NCBI GenBank assembly: GCA_009760855.2
Contig: WPIO01000073.1
Coordinates: 1,077,001-1,141,000, forward strand
Direction of reading: 5' to 3'
DNA from: Cristatella mucedo
Lineage: Eukaryota; Bryozoa; Phylactolaemata; Cristatellidae
Length of the DNA: 64,000 bases
Position numbers and translations under genes: made by a program. Of the stretch, positions 54,940 through 64,000 are shown piece by piece (within the stretch, counting starts at the first letter, position 1; every line of letters begins with the position of its first letter). Under the pieces are notes generated by a model. The model saw only the letters and a list, made by a program, of their open reading frames with translations. It was not told where the DNA came from and ran no database searches.

Positions 54940-57900
54940 CTCTCTCTCTCTCTCCCCCTGTTCAGTTAGTCTGTCTTCCTTGCTCCTCTCACTCCCCCTT
55001 ATTAGTGGCATTCGTAGATCATGGCAAAAGCATACGATCGAATATTAAGGAAGCTGATTGCAATCCGAGGTGAGTATAACTAGACGACAGTAACTAAGCA
55101 GCCTGTGCTAAGCATTATAAATAATTTTGTAATTGCCATGGATCAATGTAAATACCATGAGAAAGGCTGACAAAACTTGAGCGCTTTCGCATGCTAGCTC
55201 GAGTACTCTTGACTGTTTTGTTTGCCTTCCTGGTTATCTTGGGTGTATATTTGAGTGCCGGCTTTGCTGAAAGTGGTGCCTATCATAACAGTCATGGCAA
55301 AATACTCGTGCAAGATAGCTAACATAATGCCAGCTCATCATTGCCTCGTGTTCCCTAGCAGCTTGCAGAAACTAAACTCTGCAGTTCACGGCTCGAAAAG
55401 AAGCTCTCTTTAAGAGAGTACATAAGACAAGCTACAGCTACTATAGCTGCTCTCACTGACCTCTGACCTCTGCCCTTACTCTGTGGCCCCGGGCAGGATA
55501 CAGTCCAGTCAGGCGAAGAGTTAGTAGCATCGATTACATACATAACCTCATGCACCACATTCGAAAATGAGTTCTGATCCACACCAATTCGTCAACAATG
55601 CACTGTCTGGATCTAGGCAACTGGCTACTTAGCCGAAATTCAGCTCCGATCTTTCCTACGAACAGGGCTAGGATAACAGCATAGCCTAAAGAGAATGGTG
55701 GCAGAAACAAGGGTTTGGGGTAGGGGAGGGGGCCTTGTCCCCTTATAGACACGTCTACATTGCCTCTAGTTTCCATCCGTCCACTACATAGCAAGCAGTC
55801 TGTTTTCGAACGGCTGACAGACAGACTACATGGTGGTGGTTTTACTTCATGGCCATGACGGACAGAAGCAAAGCACTCATGACCAAACAGATGTGAATTC
55901 AAATGACCTCACTTCCTTTGCCACTGAAAAGAATGCTTGAGGCTACTGAGCATCTACGACCACCCACGTGCTAAGGGTACGGCTAGAGTGCTGGTTTATG
56001 GAATAGATAGAGCTATGATTACCAAAACATATCCCTTCGGGAGCGGCCGAAGACATCAAAGACTAGTTGAGCATGACCAATAACTACTCTGTGGGCGGAG
56101 CTTATCAAAACAGATAGACAATGGGAAGTATGCGTGTCAAAAGGACAGTGCAGACTAACTACAAACATGGCATAAACTCCCAGTCGCTCTCTACCGTCTG
56201 CCTGCTAGCGAAGTGACCCGCACAAGCATTCGCTGGCGTTTCAAAGGTCACCCGATTGAGCAAGCACGACACCCTCGTGTCGTCGGCGCTGGCTCACAGG
56301 CCACTGGCTGGCCGCCTTACCGTCGATCTCTGCGGGAACCAGCAGCACGCTGACCTTGCTGCCCAGCCGCGTCTTTGCCGTCTCGTGAAAGTTGACCACG
56401 CTGAATCCGGAGGCTCGTGCTAGTGCCGAGAAGGCGCCGCGAAGCGCCTCCAGCTCGCCCGAGCCCGGCTGCAGCTCTTGCACCTCGGCGCTCGGATACA
56501 GCAGGTAGCGAGCGCGCTGTCCGAGGCCCGCCAGCGCGCTGCCTCGGTGCGGCACACTGCACAGCACGACCGCGCGCGTGCTCGCCAGCACGCTGCTCCG
56601 TCGCCGGGCAGCGGTGGCTGCTGCTGCGCTCGCGGCAGCAGCGCCGCTGCCGCCGTCGCACTGGCCAGCCACAGCCGCTGCCGCCCCGGCGGCCTGGCTG
56701 GCGTGCAGGAGCATGCGCTCGACGAGCAGGCCGCCGAGCGAGTGGCCCAGCCAGACGACGGGCCGGCGGCCGACGCCGGCGCGCACGAGCGAGTCCAGCA
56801 TGTCGTCGGCTCGCCGCTCGGTCGTGCGCTTGTGCCTGTCGTGCGGGCAGTAGGCCGACGCCACCCACTCGGTGAGCATCGTGTCGTACTCGACGGCGAG
56901 CACGCGCACGTTCGGGCAGTCGACGGGAAGCCACTTTTTCGGCCAGCAGTCGCAGCGCTCAGCTGTGGAGGTGGCAGCAGCGTCGCTCTGTCGCCACGTC
57001 TTGACGGGCCCTCCGCGCAGCCCGTGCACCAACACGACGTCGACTGCCGCCGCTGACGGTGACTGCGGTGCCGGCTCGGTGGCCTGCTGATCGGCGAATG
57101 TGGGATGCAGCAGCACTACGCCGGGTAGATACTGCTCGCCGCAGCAGCCAGGGCCGTCCTCTGCAGCATCGTCTGCTGCAGCCGCAGCAGCCTGGTCCAG
57201 GTTGCTGAGCGCGGTGGCCGCCTTGCTGCTCAGCAGCGAGTCGTCAGAGCGCAGCCAGTCGGCAAGCAGGGCGAGCGAGCCGGACTGCACGATGGCCTCG
57301 CACAGGCTCTCGTCCGTGGCGAGATTGGCCAGCACGCCTGCCGCGGCTGCGCGTAGCCCGTCGACCTGCTGATGACTGGCAATCACGCGCTGCACCAGCT
57401 GCAGGCCGCCGAGTCGGACGAATGCGAGCTTCAGAGTGGGGTTGCTAAAAAAAAAGAGCCCAGCGCATCGGTGCTACGTGGCAGTTTTGGGAAAAACATT
57501 AAAAATGAAGACCGAAATGCGACGACGACGCACACGCACAGCCAGCCGCCCTGGCTGTCAGGGACACGAGAGCGGCAGGATTGGCGAGCGAGCAAGCGAA
57601 GTGGCGGCGGCACGGTGAACTCGGGTGCAGCCTGCTAGGGGCATCGGTGGTGGATGCTGGGGGTGCAAGAGCCCTACAAGTTCTGCGCAGCCATCGAGCT
57701 TCGAGATTGCAACCGCAGCAACATTCTGGCCCTGCACCTGGAAGCGGCATTGCGGCATGCGGCGCCCAGCAGCCTGCTCCCTAGCAGAGGCCGAAGTGCA
57801 CTCTCCAAAGAGCTCAGCTTTCAGGAAGCTCGCACGCGCATGCGCACGGAGCGCGCAACGCCCTCGCATCGGCGTGCAGGCGCACTACCTGGTCTGCAAG

Positions 57901-58646
57901 TAAAGCACGCGCATAAACCACTTTAGCAGGACATCGCTAATCAAAGCTTCCTCGTCGCCAACGGCCACGCCGGCGGCAGAACTGCCACCGGTGAGATCAG
58001 TGTATTCGTGACGCAAAGCCTGGCTGCCACGTTCTGCAAGCAGCGCCATCTTGACGAGCAGGACTGCCGCGAAGTGCTTGGAGCATGCGTCAGTTGCGTT
58101 CACTTCGTCCACGCCCTCGAGCAGCGACACCATCGCCTTGAGCAGACTTTCGCGGCCTCTGGACTCGTCGGTCAGAGGGCCGCGCGGCGAGCTGAATAGT
58201 CTCGGATCCACGTCGGGGCATCGAGCGAGCGAGACGAGCGTTCGGTAGTCGCACGCCTGCACCAGGGCGCCGAGCTCGTGCTCCGACAGATCGTGCAGCA
58301 GCGGGCACAGGCGGCAGACAGCGAACGACCTCGTTCGGGCGTCGTTGCCCGAGTGCACCAGCCGCGCCATCATTCGACGGTCGTTCAGGTGGCCGACGCA
58401 CACCGGTGCGAGGCGCCCGAGCGGACCATCCGGAGCCGCCGCGGGCGGCAGCTCGCCGGCGGCGACGGCTGCAGTCTCAGAGGAGCTGCCCGGCAGTGCG
58501 TACACGAACGGCGGCGTCGTGTACCTCTCGAGCAACGGGATGTCACCTCGGATGATACGGAGTCGCGACAGGTCCGAAGCCACTGCGTATACTCCCGTGG
58601 CCAAGGCGCAGCCGCTAAGAACTGCCGCTGCCTTTCGCAGAGCCAT
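54593..58646 (-). CDS. SERAC1: SERAC1: serine active site containing protein
   Basis: SERAC1 is an alpha/beta-hydrolase family protein of mitochondria-ER contact sites, needed for phosphatidylglycerol/BMP remodelling and cholesterol trafficking in mammals. The three exons (minus) are 58646-57889, 57444-56321 and 54723-54593. Phases 2 and 1 agree, and the sum of 2013 nt gives 670 residues (human 654). The N-terminus (MALRKAAAVLSGCALATGVY) forms a membrane/targeting helix. Residues about 130-360 include ARM-like helices ending GVLANLATDESL and ATALSNLD. The hydrolase part shows VDVVLVHGLRGG (about 390-398), KTWRQ, CWPKKWLP, VRVLAVEYDT, the nucleophile elbow WLGHSLGGLLVERML (Ser about 488) and VVLCSVPHRGSALA. 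The last exon ends LNEDHLGTCKP and an acid/His-containing C-terminus, TGA at 54593. Exons 1 and 2 are strikingly GC-rich with poly-Ala tracts (about 330-340 and 515-540). The start ATG at 58646 fits the family. Confidence 0.93.
54724..56320 (-). other. SERAC1 intron 2
   Basis: A 1.6-kb GT-AG intron (donor acg/gtaagg, acceptor tttttccag on the minus strand). It contains the (TC)n tract and otherwise nothing recognised. Confidence 0.8.
54860..54955. repeat. (TC)n microsatellite
   Basis: About 45 TC dinucleotides with two ATTC interruptions. On the transcribed strand of SERAC1 this is a purine (GA) run about 140 bases upstream of the last exon. Confidence 0.95.
57445..57888 (-). other. SERAC1 intron 1
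   Basis: A 444-base GT-AG intron (donor accag/gtagtg, acceptor ctttttttttag). Nothing else is recognised. Its open frames are by-products of high GC. Confidence 0.8.
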
Positions 58647-59022
58647 AAGTCAGTGTCTTTCCCGGCCCACTGACATCAACGGCCGGCCGGCGGCTGACCG
58701 GCAGCTGACTGAGGTGGATAGCGTGTCCAACACCACAAGACGAGCGCTTTAGCTGATTTCTACAGCACAAGAATTGTTCACACCTATCGAACAACACGTG
58801 CATATGCTCGTGTACGAACAATCGCGAGTACGAGAATGCTTGCTGTTGACCTCCACCCGCGCGGCCTCCTCAGGCCGACAGTCCTTTAACTAAGCATCGG
58901 CTGAGTCCACCAAATTTCTAGCAATCGTTGAACATTTTCTAGCAAATTGAGCACATATACAGCCAAATTTATCTACTGTCACTGTCTCTTCTAAAGCTCC
59001 AGCATCGCTCTCTTATCATTCA

Positions 59023-59091
59023 AGAAGTGGCACTCAGAAGATGGCACTCAGAAGATGGCACTCAAAAGATGGCACTCAGAAGATGGCACTC
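59023..59091. repeat. 14-bp tandem repeat, about 5 copies
   Basis: The unit agaagatggcactc is repeated about five times, with one A-for-G variant and a first copy lacking one base. Its right end abuts the hAT element. Confidence 0.93.
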
Positions 59092-59093
59092 AC

Positions 59094-59286
59094 CAGCGGT
59101 TCTCAACGTGTGAGCCGAGACCCCTTTGGGGGTCGAATAAACCCTTTCACAGAGGTCGCCTAAGACCACCAGATAACATTTCGCATTTCCACATTTCGCA
59201 CAAAATTATTTTATGGTTGGGGATCGCCACAAAATGAGGAACTGTAATACAAGGGTCACGGCATTAGGGAAGGTTGAGAACCACGG
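59094..59286 (+). mobile_element. SPIN/URR1-like hAT non-autonomous element
   Basis: A 193-base element with imperfect hAT terminal repeats: CAGCGGTTCTCAAC at the left and GTTGAGAACCACGG at the right. An 8-base flanking duplication matches at 6 of 8 positions (gcactcac at 59086-59093, gcatacac at 59287-59294). Internal blocks gacccctttgggggtcgaa, ccctttcacagaggtcgcct, aagaccacc, ttttatggttggggatcgcc and atgaggaactgtaatac are, from memory, those of the SPIN/URR1 hAT family of mammals and other animals. It has no transposase, so it is non-autonomous. Confidence 0.82.
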
Positions 59287-59805
59287 GCATACACAGAACA
59301 ACGCAGAATCCCAAACAGAAAAATAAAAAGCCTAAAGTATTCGGCGGTAAAAGCAAGGGGCATTTCCACGGTGAAACAGCGTGCATCTCTGCAAGGCCAG
59401 CGCGCAGAGGAGTCGCCAACATGAACCGAGCACGAAGTTCACCTCCTACCGGCAGCTCCAGTCTTCCTCAGTGTTGATAAAAGTCGTGAGTGACAAGGCC
59501 AGTCAAAGTATTGACTTCCACAAGTAGATGAAAAATCCCCAGCCTATGCTGGCGGTTTTGGGCGCCTAGTTTAGCAGTATGTAATTCACAAGTGGACAAA
59601 CCACCGATGTCAGCAGCCGCGATGCTGGATACCGGATGTATTTGCCGGAAGCACTTCAGCGAGCGCACTTGTGCGTTTTCTCAGAGGTGCGCGTCCGCGA
59701 GATCGACCGGTGGTCGCCGAGCTAATTCTATCTAGGCAGAAATACTTGTAGAGATATAATGAGCGAAGCTCCTCCGGCAGCATACTAATCGAGGCCTCTG
59801 AAATA

Positions 59806-61576
59806 ATGCAGTTTGGAGAATCACTTGAGAGCACCGAAGCGCCTGTGAAAGAAGAATGGGAGATCCGACAGGATTCAAAAATTGTGCCTCGCTTCAAACA
59901 GGCGAAGTTAGAAGCAGAAGCTCAGAAAAGTTGGGATCTTTTCTACAAGAGAAACTCGACCAAATTTTATAAAGATAGGCACTGGACTACGAGGGAGTTC
60001 GGCGAGCTGCTGCACGTAAGTTGTGTTCCCGTAAAGTGGCGGTGGCTGCACTTTGCTGGTCTATTTGCTGGTCTGATTGCCTAAGGGCCGAGTTCTGTTA
60101 GACTCTGTGGTTAGTTTAAATATTATTAAAGAAGCTGGGATATTTAAATCATCGGCAAAATGTAATGCACGTGCCCTGAAAGAACCTACTTTAGAGTTGA
60201 TTATGGTTTCACGCCAGAGCGCAACATGCCATAGAAGCAGATTTGTCGTTTCGGCATTATCCTAGGAGTTTGGCGTTAGCTCGACCAAAGATTTAGAGGC
60301 AAGCCTCTCAATAGACTCGACTGTATGTGCATGAAGTCCCGATTCTGCGAAAGGTTGTGGGAAATAATCGCAAGATTTGCATTTCTGTATAGAATGAGAA
60401 AGTAGAATTGATGCGTTCGTTCTGAGCACCGATATACTCTACTTAGCAATAATTGATGAGTCCAAGCCAAGGAACAGCTTGAGGAAAATGCCGGAAGAAC
60501 TTAACGAGATAATAAATGGGTTCCGGGGGCGTGCCTGGGACTGCCGAGCTGGCTTTCAACCCTATCATTCTACTCCCTGATATAAAGTAGCGCCACCCTG
60601 TTGAGCGCACTTTGGTGGCTGCGCACCTGCATCGAAGCATCGTGGCCTGTCATCCTTCGGCACTCTTCTATAGCTTTAAAAAATGGGCCTTTAGCGTTTG
60701 CCGCTGTTACAGGATTGGTGAAGTTGCATAGTGACGGGGAGTTTCAAAGTCGTGGGCTGGGAGGCCGGGTTGGCGCCGCGAGGCCGGCTCTTTAAGCTGC
60801 GTTCAAAGCCCGAAACTGCGTGCGGTCGAGGTACCCAGAGGTGGAGCAACGATTTTCATTGAGGGGATGGGTCAAGACCTGCAGGATTTGTATGTAGGGG
60901 TATGGGGCAAAAGATTTTCTTGCAGGAAACCAGACCCACAAGTAATGACTAAGTTATTCTGCACATCGTTGCGTTTATTTTACACTAACTCAGCATATAG
61001 TTATCGAGTGGAACTAGGATATAATTTTGTTGCTGGTTATGGTGGTGGCCCCCACCCCTCAGGAATAGGGGGCGGCACAGGTCGGTTCCCACTATGGGGA
61101 TGGTGTAAATGCCCCCTGGCTCTGCCAGTGGAGATACCGCTAGCACTTATAGCGACTTCCAAATGTAAAAATACCTAGGCAAGGATTGCTATTTTTGACG
61201 ATAAGAATATCTCGTATGATATGCCTTTAGCAATCTAGTTATCGCACTATGTGTCAGCTTAAATATCCTCAAAAGTCTTCAGCAGCTAGTTCATTATTTT
61301 GTGTTTCAAACTGGTAAATGCCACGAAGGCTCTTCTGCTGTCTGCTCTTTAGTTTGTTTGGTGCATGAATGTGGTTGCACTTTTGCAACCTTTTGTTTGG
61401 TCCTTTTACCAGTTCAGTGTGGAATGTGTAAGCTTGCGATTCCTTTCACACTCAGACCCCAGTAAGTGTCAGTAACGTGTGTGTGTGTGTGTGTGTGTGT
61501 GTGCATGCGTGTGTGTCAAGCAAATGTATGCGTTCGCACGTGTGCACGTATGTGTGTATGTGGATGTGCATATTTT

Positions 61577-61625
<49 letters not shown>

Positions 61626-63525
61626 ATGCGTGTGTGTCAAGCAAATGTATACGTTCGCACGTGTGCACGTATGTGTGTATGTGGATGTGCATATTTTGGT
61701 GTGTGTGTGTGTGTGTGTGTGTGTGCACATGCACATGCACATGCACGAACGTGTGTGCACATGCACTCGTGGGCAAGCATGTGAGCATGCACACTTGTAT
61801 GTCTGTGTTGTTACGAGCTTCCAGCCTCTGTATTCTGTCTTAAATGCTGCTTATGTGCAGAGCAGTCGTGTATTAAAATTTGAGTTTCATCTGCCTAGCT
61901 TTCCAAGCCATATGATAGACATCGTGGATGTACAGTTAGTTTTAAAAGTTTGATCTACAAAATGGCTGGCTAATACTGGGACGTGGCATTAGCAGAGTGA
62001 CTGTAGCTGCTCTGCAGTGATGCGTTTTGTTCGTGAAATATTGCTCATTTGATGTCCATTGTAGGGTAAGCACACAGTACTAGAGACCGGATGTGGAGTC
62101 GGAAATTTCGCTTTCCCGCTGCTTGAAGAGAATAGGGATCTCCATTTCTATTGCTGTGACTTTTCGGCCAGAGCCATTGAATACGTGAAGGCAAGCTTTG
62201 TGCCACTGCCGCCGCCGGTGGGCTTGCATTTTGACCTGCCGCTAAGCGCTGGTGCTACGGGATAGAGATGACGAGGTCGTGAAACCTGATGAGAGGTTGT
62301 AAGAGCTCAACGACTCTTGCTGCTGGCAAGCTCTGCGTTGATGGTCGAACACCATTTTACTGAGATGCCGAGTTTCCTATGACCCTAGTTGGCTCAATAA
62401 AACTTAGCCATATGTGCAGCTGTAGCAAGATTGGCTCGCTGTGTGTGTTTTTGCAATCGCTTGCATGTCTGTAAACGTATTTGATTGTTACTGACAAAGA
62501 AACGTTTTTAAATTTTTCAGGCCAACCCTGCGTATGATATCGACAAATGTCACGCCTTTCAATGTGACCTCACAAAGGACGACTTGCTGACCTTCGTTCC
62601 AGCAGAGGGTGTGGATTTTGCCACCATGATCTTTGTGCTCTCAGCCATTCATCCTGATAAGATGAGGGTAGCACTCGGCAATGTTTGTAAGGTAGGCGGG
62701 TTTTGTGCCTCCGCACATTATCCATTGCTTCTGTCATACTTATCGCTCCGCACTCCCCCTCTCTGAGTAGTGCAATAGGTGCGTATTGGTATTTGTCTTA
62801 CCTCGTATTATCGTCTTTAAAAACTGCCAATGTGTTCATTTTGAATCACACAAAGGCTTATTGGCAAAGCACAATTTTCTGGGCTAGCCATCCCCTCGTC
62901 GGCAAGCAGCACATTTTACGGCCCGATACCGGCGTACGCCGTGGCTGGCTGCTGGTGGCCATCTTGGGCTTGCTGCTGCAAACACTTTGCTAACCAAGGC
63001 AAGCCAATGGAGCTGTTGGCTGCGAGGTTTCCTTCCGAAGACCCTGCACAGTCAGCAGTTGTTATAGGCAGCAGCTGTGACAAGGCTGTCTGCTGAACTG
63101 CAAACCGGGTTTTGTATCCACCTACGATGTTCTGTAGGCACTTAAACCTGGCGGTGCACTTCTGCTCCGTGACTACGGGCTTGGCGACCATGCGATGAAG
63201 AGGTTTGCACCAGGCAGCAAGCTCGCAGATAACTTGTACGTTCGGCAGGACAACACGCGAGCCTATTACTTTTCCAAAGGTTCGTATGGTGCTGCTCGCT
63301 TTGAAGCTTAGCCAATGGATGCCGATCTCGCCTCATCGCTTTCAATAAGAACGTGTTCCTTCTTTTGCTGTAGAGTGCCTCGCTCAGGTGGCTGCCGATG
63401 CTGGTTTCGTGATAGCCGAGTGTGCCTACGTGCACAGGAGAACCGTTAACCAAAAAGAAGGCATAGACGTCGCCCGCGTTTTCATCCAGGGCAAATTCAC
63501 GAAGCCTACGCTGGCCTCCACATAG
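59806..63525 (+). CDS. METTL6: METTL6: tRNA(Ser) 3-methylcytidine methyltransferase
   Basis: METTL6 is a SAM-dependent methyltransferase that makes m3C at position 32 of tRNA-Ser, together with seryl-tRNA synthetase. The exons seen are 59806-60015, 62065-62190, 62521-62691, 63138-63279 and 63374-63525. Phases agree and total 801 nt (266 residues), against about 284 in human. The N-terminal block has [20 protein letters not shown] and [20 protein letters not shown] motif I is [16 protein letters not shown], followed by [54 protein letters not shown] and [13 protein letters not shown]. The C-terminus has [18 protein letters not shown]. About eight linker residues of vertebrate METTL6 between exons 1 and 2 are missing. 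Both flanking splice sites are phase 0, so a short exon in the 2-kb intron may be unseen. Intron 2 starts with GC. This is METTL6 and not METTL2/8 because it lacks their long N-terminus and has the RQD-TR-YF block. Confidence 0.93.
60016..62064 (+). other. METTL6 intron 1 (may hide a short exon)
   Basis: A 2-kb intron with a duplicated GT-rich block (61478-61728). I searched for an in-phase 18-30-base exon with REFE-like residues and found no convincing one. Confidence 0.6.
61478..61728. repeat. duplicated (GT)n-rich block, period 121
   Basis: Two near-identical copies of a roughly 121-base unit: (GT)n, gcatgcgtgtgtgtcaagca, aatgta(t/c)-gcgttcgcacg, tgtgcacgtatgtgtgtatg and tggatgtgcatattttgg. 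The two copies differ by only one or two bases outside the GT run, which points to a recent duplication. Confidence 0.93.
62191..62196 (+). promoter_or_regulatory. GC splice donor of METTL6 intron 2
   Basis: The exon ends GTGAAG and the intron starts GCAAGC. AAG/GCAAG is the strong form typical of GC-AG introns. The intron ends tttttcag at 62520. Using the only nearby GT (gtgaag, 62185) would drop two conserved residues (VK). Confidence 0.8.
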
Positions 63526-63675
63526 CCGTTATAGTATGACTCGCTGCTGCTGGGCCTTCGTCGGCCGCAGTTCCGAGCGCTGCAACTGGGCTTCTCAAGT
63601 GCTTCTCTGGCTTTGGTGGAACTCGCTGCGGCTGTTGCCAGGCGATCTCGCTGTGCTGAGGGGCTAATATTTATT

Positions 63676-64000
63676 TAATAATAATAATAATAATAATAAT
63701 AATTCACTCGATAAAGCGCCCTCAGAGAACTTAATCTCTCTCTAGGTGCTTTACATTTGCTGTAAAGTGAAATGCAATTGAATGGTAAGTAAAATCATGC
63801 TTGAAAAACAAACGAAATGAATAATATGGTTAGGGGTGACATGCACAGTGTCAGCATGCAAATGTGGTTAGTGGCAGCATGCACAGTGTCAGCATGCATA
63901 AGCACATCAAGGACGAATCACAGGGACCCACTAAATGCTGTCCTAAATAGGTGTGTTTTTAAGTTCTTTTTAAGTGTGGTCAGGTCAGTGGATGTTCTGA
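63676..64000 (-). mobile_element. LINE-A 3' end, cut by window edge
   Basis: An inverted (ATT)n, tail, and 3' UTR with the gtcagcatgca motifs. It continues to the window end with the start of the C-terminal coding part (SPDLTTFKK-like text near 63970). It closely matches the copies at 5846 and 15783. Confidence 0.88.

Larger units (their letters stand above)
58647..59805. promoter_or_regulatory. SERAC1-METTL6 divergent intergenic region
   Basis: The two genes are head to head with 1159 bases between start codons, so both promoters should lie here. The SERAC1 side is GC-rich. The middle holds a 14-bp tandem repeat and a hAT element. No TATA box is evident on either side. Confidence 0.6.

Noticed and set aside
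56317-57056. Long open frames of 150-205 codons on both strands inside the SERAC1 exons
   Set aside because: They are shadows caused by very high GC. Only the frame matching SERAC1 shows family motifs and consistent splice phases.
57885-58752. Plus-strand frames of 90-135 codons opposite SERAC1 exon 1
   Set aside because: Arg/Ala-rich antisense shadows without motifs or splice support.
61452-61953. Cys/Val- and His/Thr-repeat frames of 90-158 codons
   Set aside because: Translation of (GT)n microsatellites.

Overview
This is a eukaryotic, almost certainly metazoan, nuclear window. It has three spliced protein-coding genes with GT-AG introns (plus one GC-AG intron). Between and inside them lies a dense, old repeat landscape: LINE relics with (ATT)n tails, several tRNA-derived SINE families, Tc1/mariner relics and one hAT element. 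The species cannot be fixed from sequence alone. An invertebrate is my best reading, because the LINE and SINE families are not vertebrate ones I recognise. Nothing prokaryotic, viral or LTR-like was recognised.

Layout. 1-1262: upstream flank with a SINE and one doubtful exon. 1263-17921 (+): ATIC (purH), the bifunctional last enzyme of de novo purine synthesis, in ten exons that join in frame to 596 residues. Its introns carry LINE, SINE and Tc1 insertions, a 13-bp minisatellite and GT runs. 17922-54592: about 37 kb with no gene I can name. It is mostly repeat relics, plus three unassigned exon-like open frames (41113-41237 +, 42961-43566 -, about 49102-49480 -). 54593-58646 (-): SERAC1, a GC-rich serine-hydrolase gene in three exons (670 residues). 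59806-63525 (+): METTL6, a tRNA 3-methylcytidine methyltransferase, in five recognised exons, with one short linker exon probably unseen. SERAC1 and METTL6 are head to head across 1.16 kb. That gap holds a 14-bp tandem repeat and a hAT element very like the SPIN/URR1 type. 63676-64000: a LINE cut by the window edge.

The three genes do not form a pathway: purine synthesis (cytosol), mitochondrial/ER-contact phospholipid remodelling, and tRNA anticodon-loop modification. The more interesting content is the mobile DNA. One SINE family (called S2 here) ends in the same roughly 50-bp tail as the LINE family (LINE-A), as expected of a SINE mobilised by its partner LINE. One copy of another SINE family (S1) has been converted to a perfect 43-bp foldback. 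Two Tc1-LINE composite loci act as a filled/empty site pair for an S1 insertion. A hAT element with recognisable cross-phylum similarity sits in the SERAC1-METTL6 gap.
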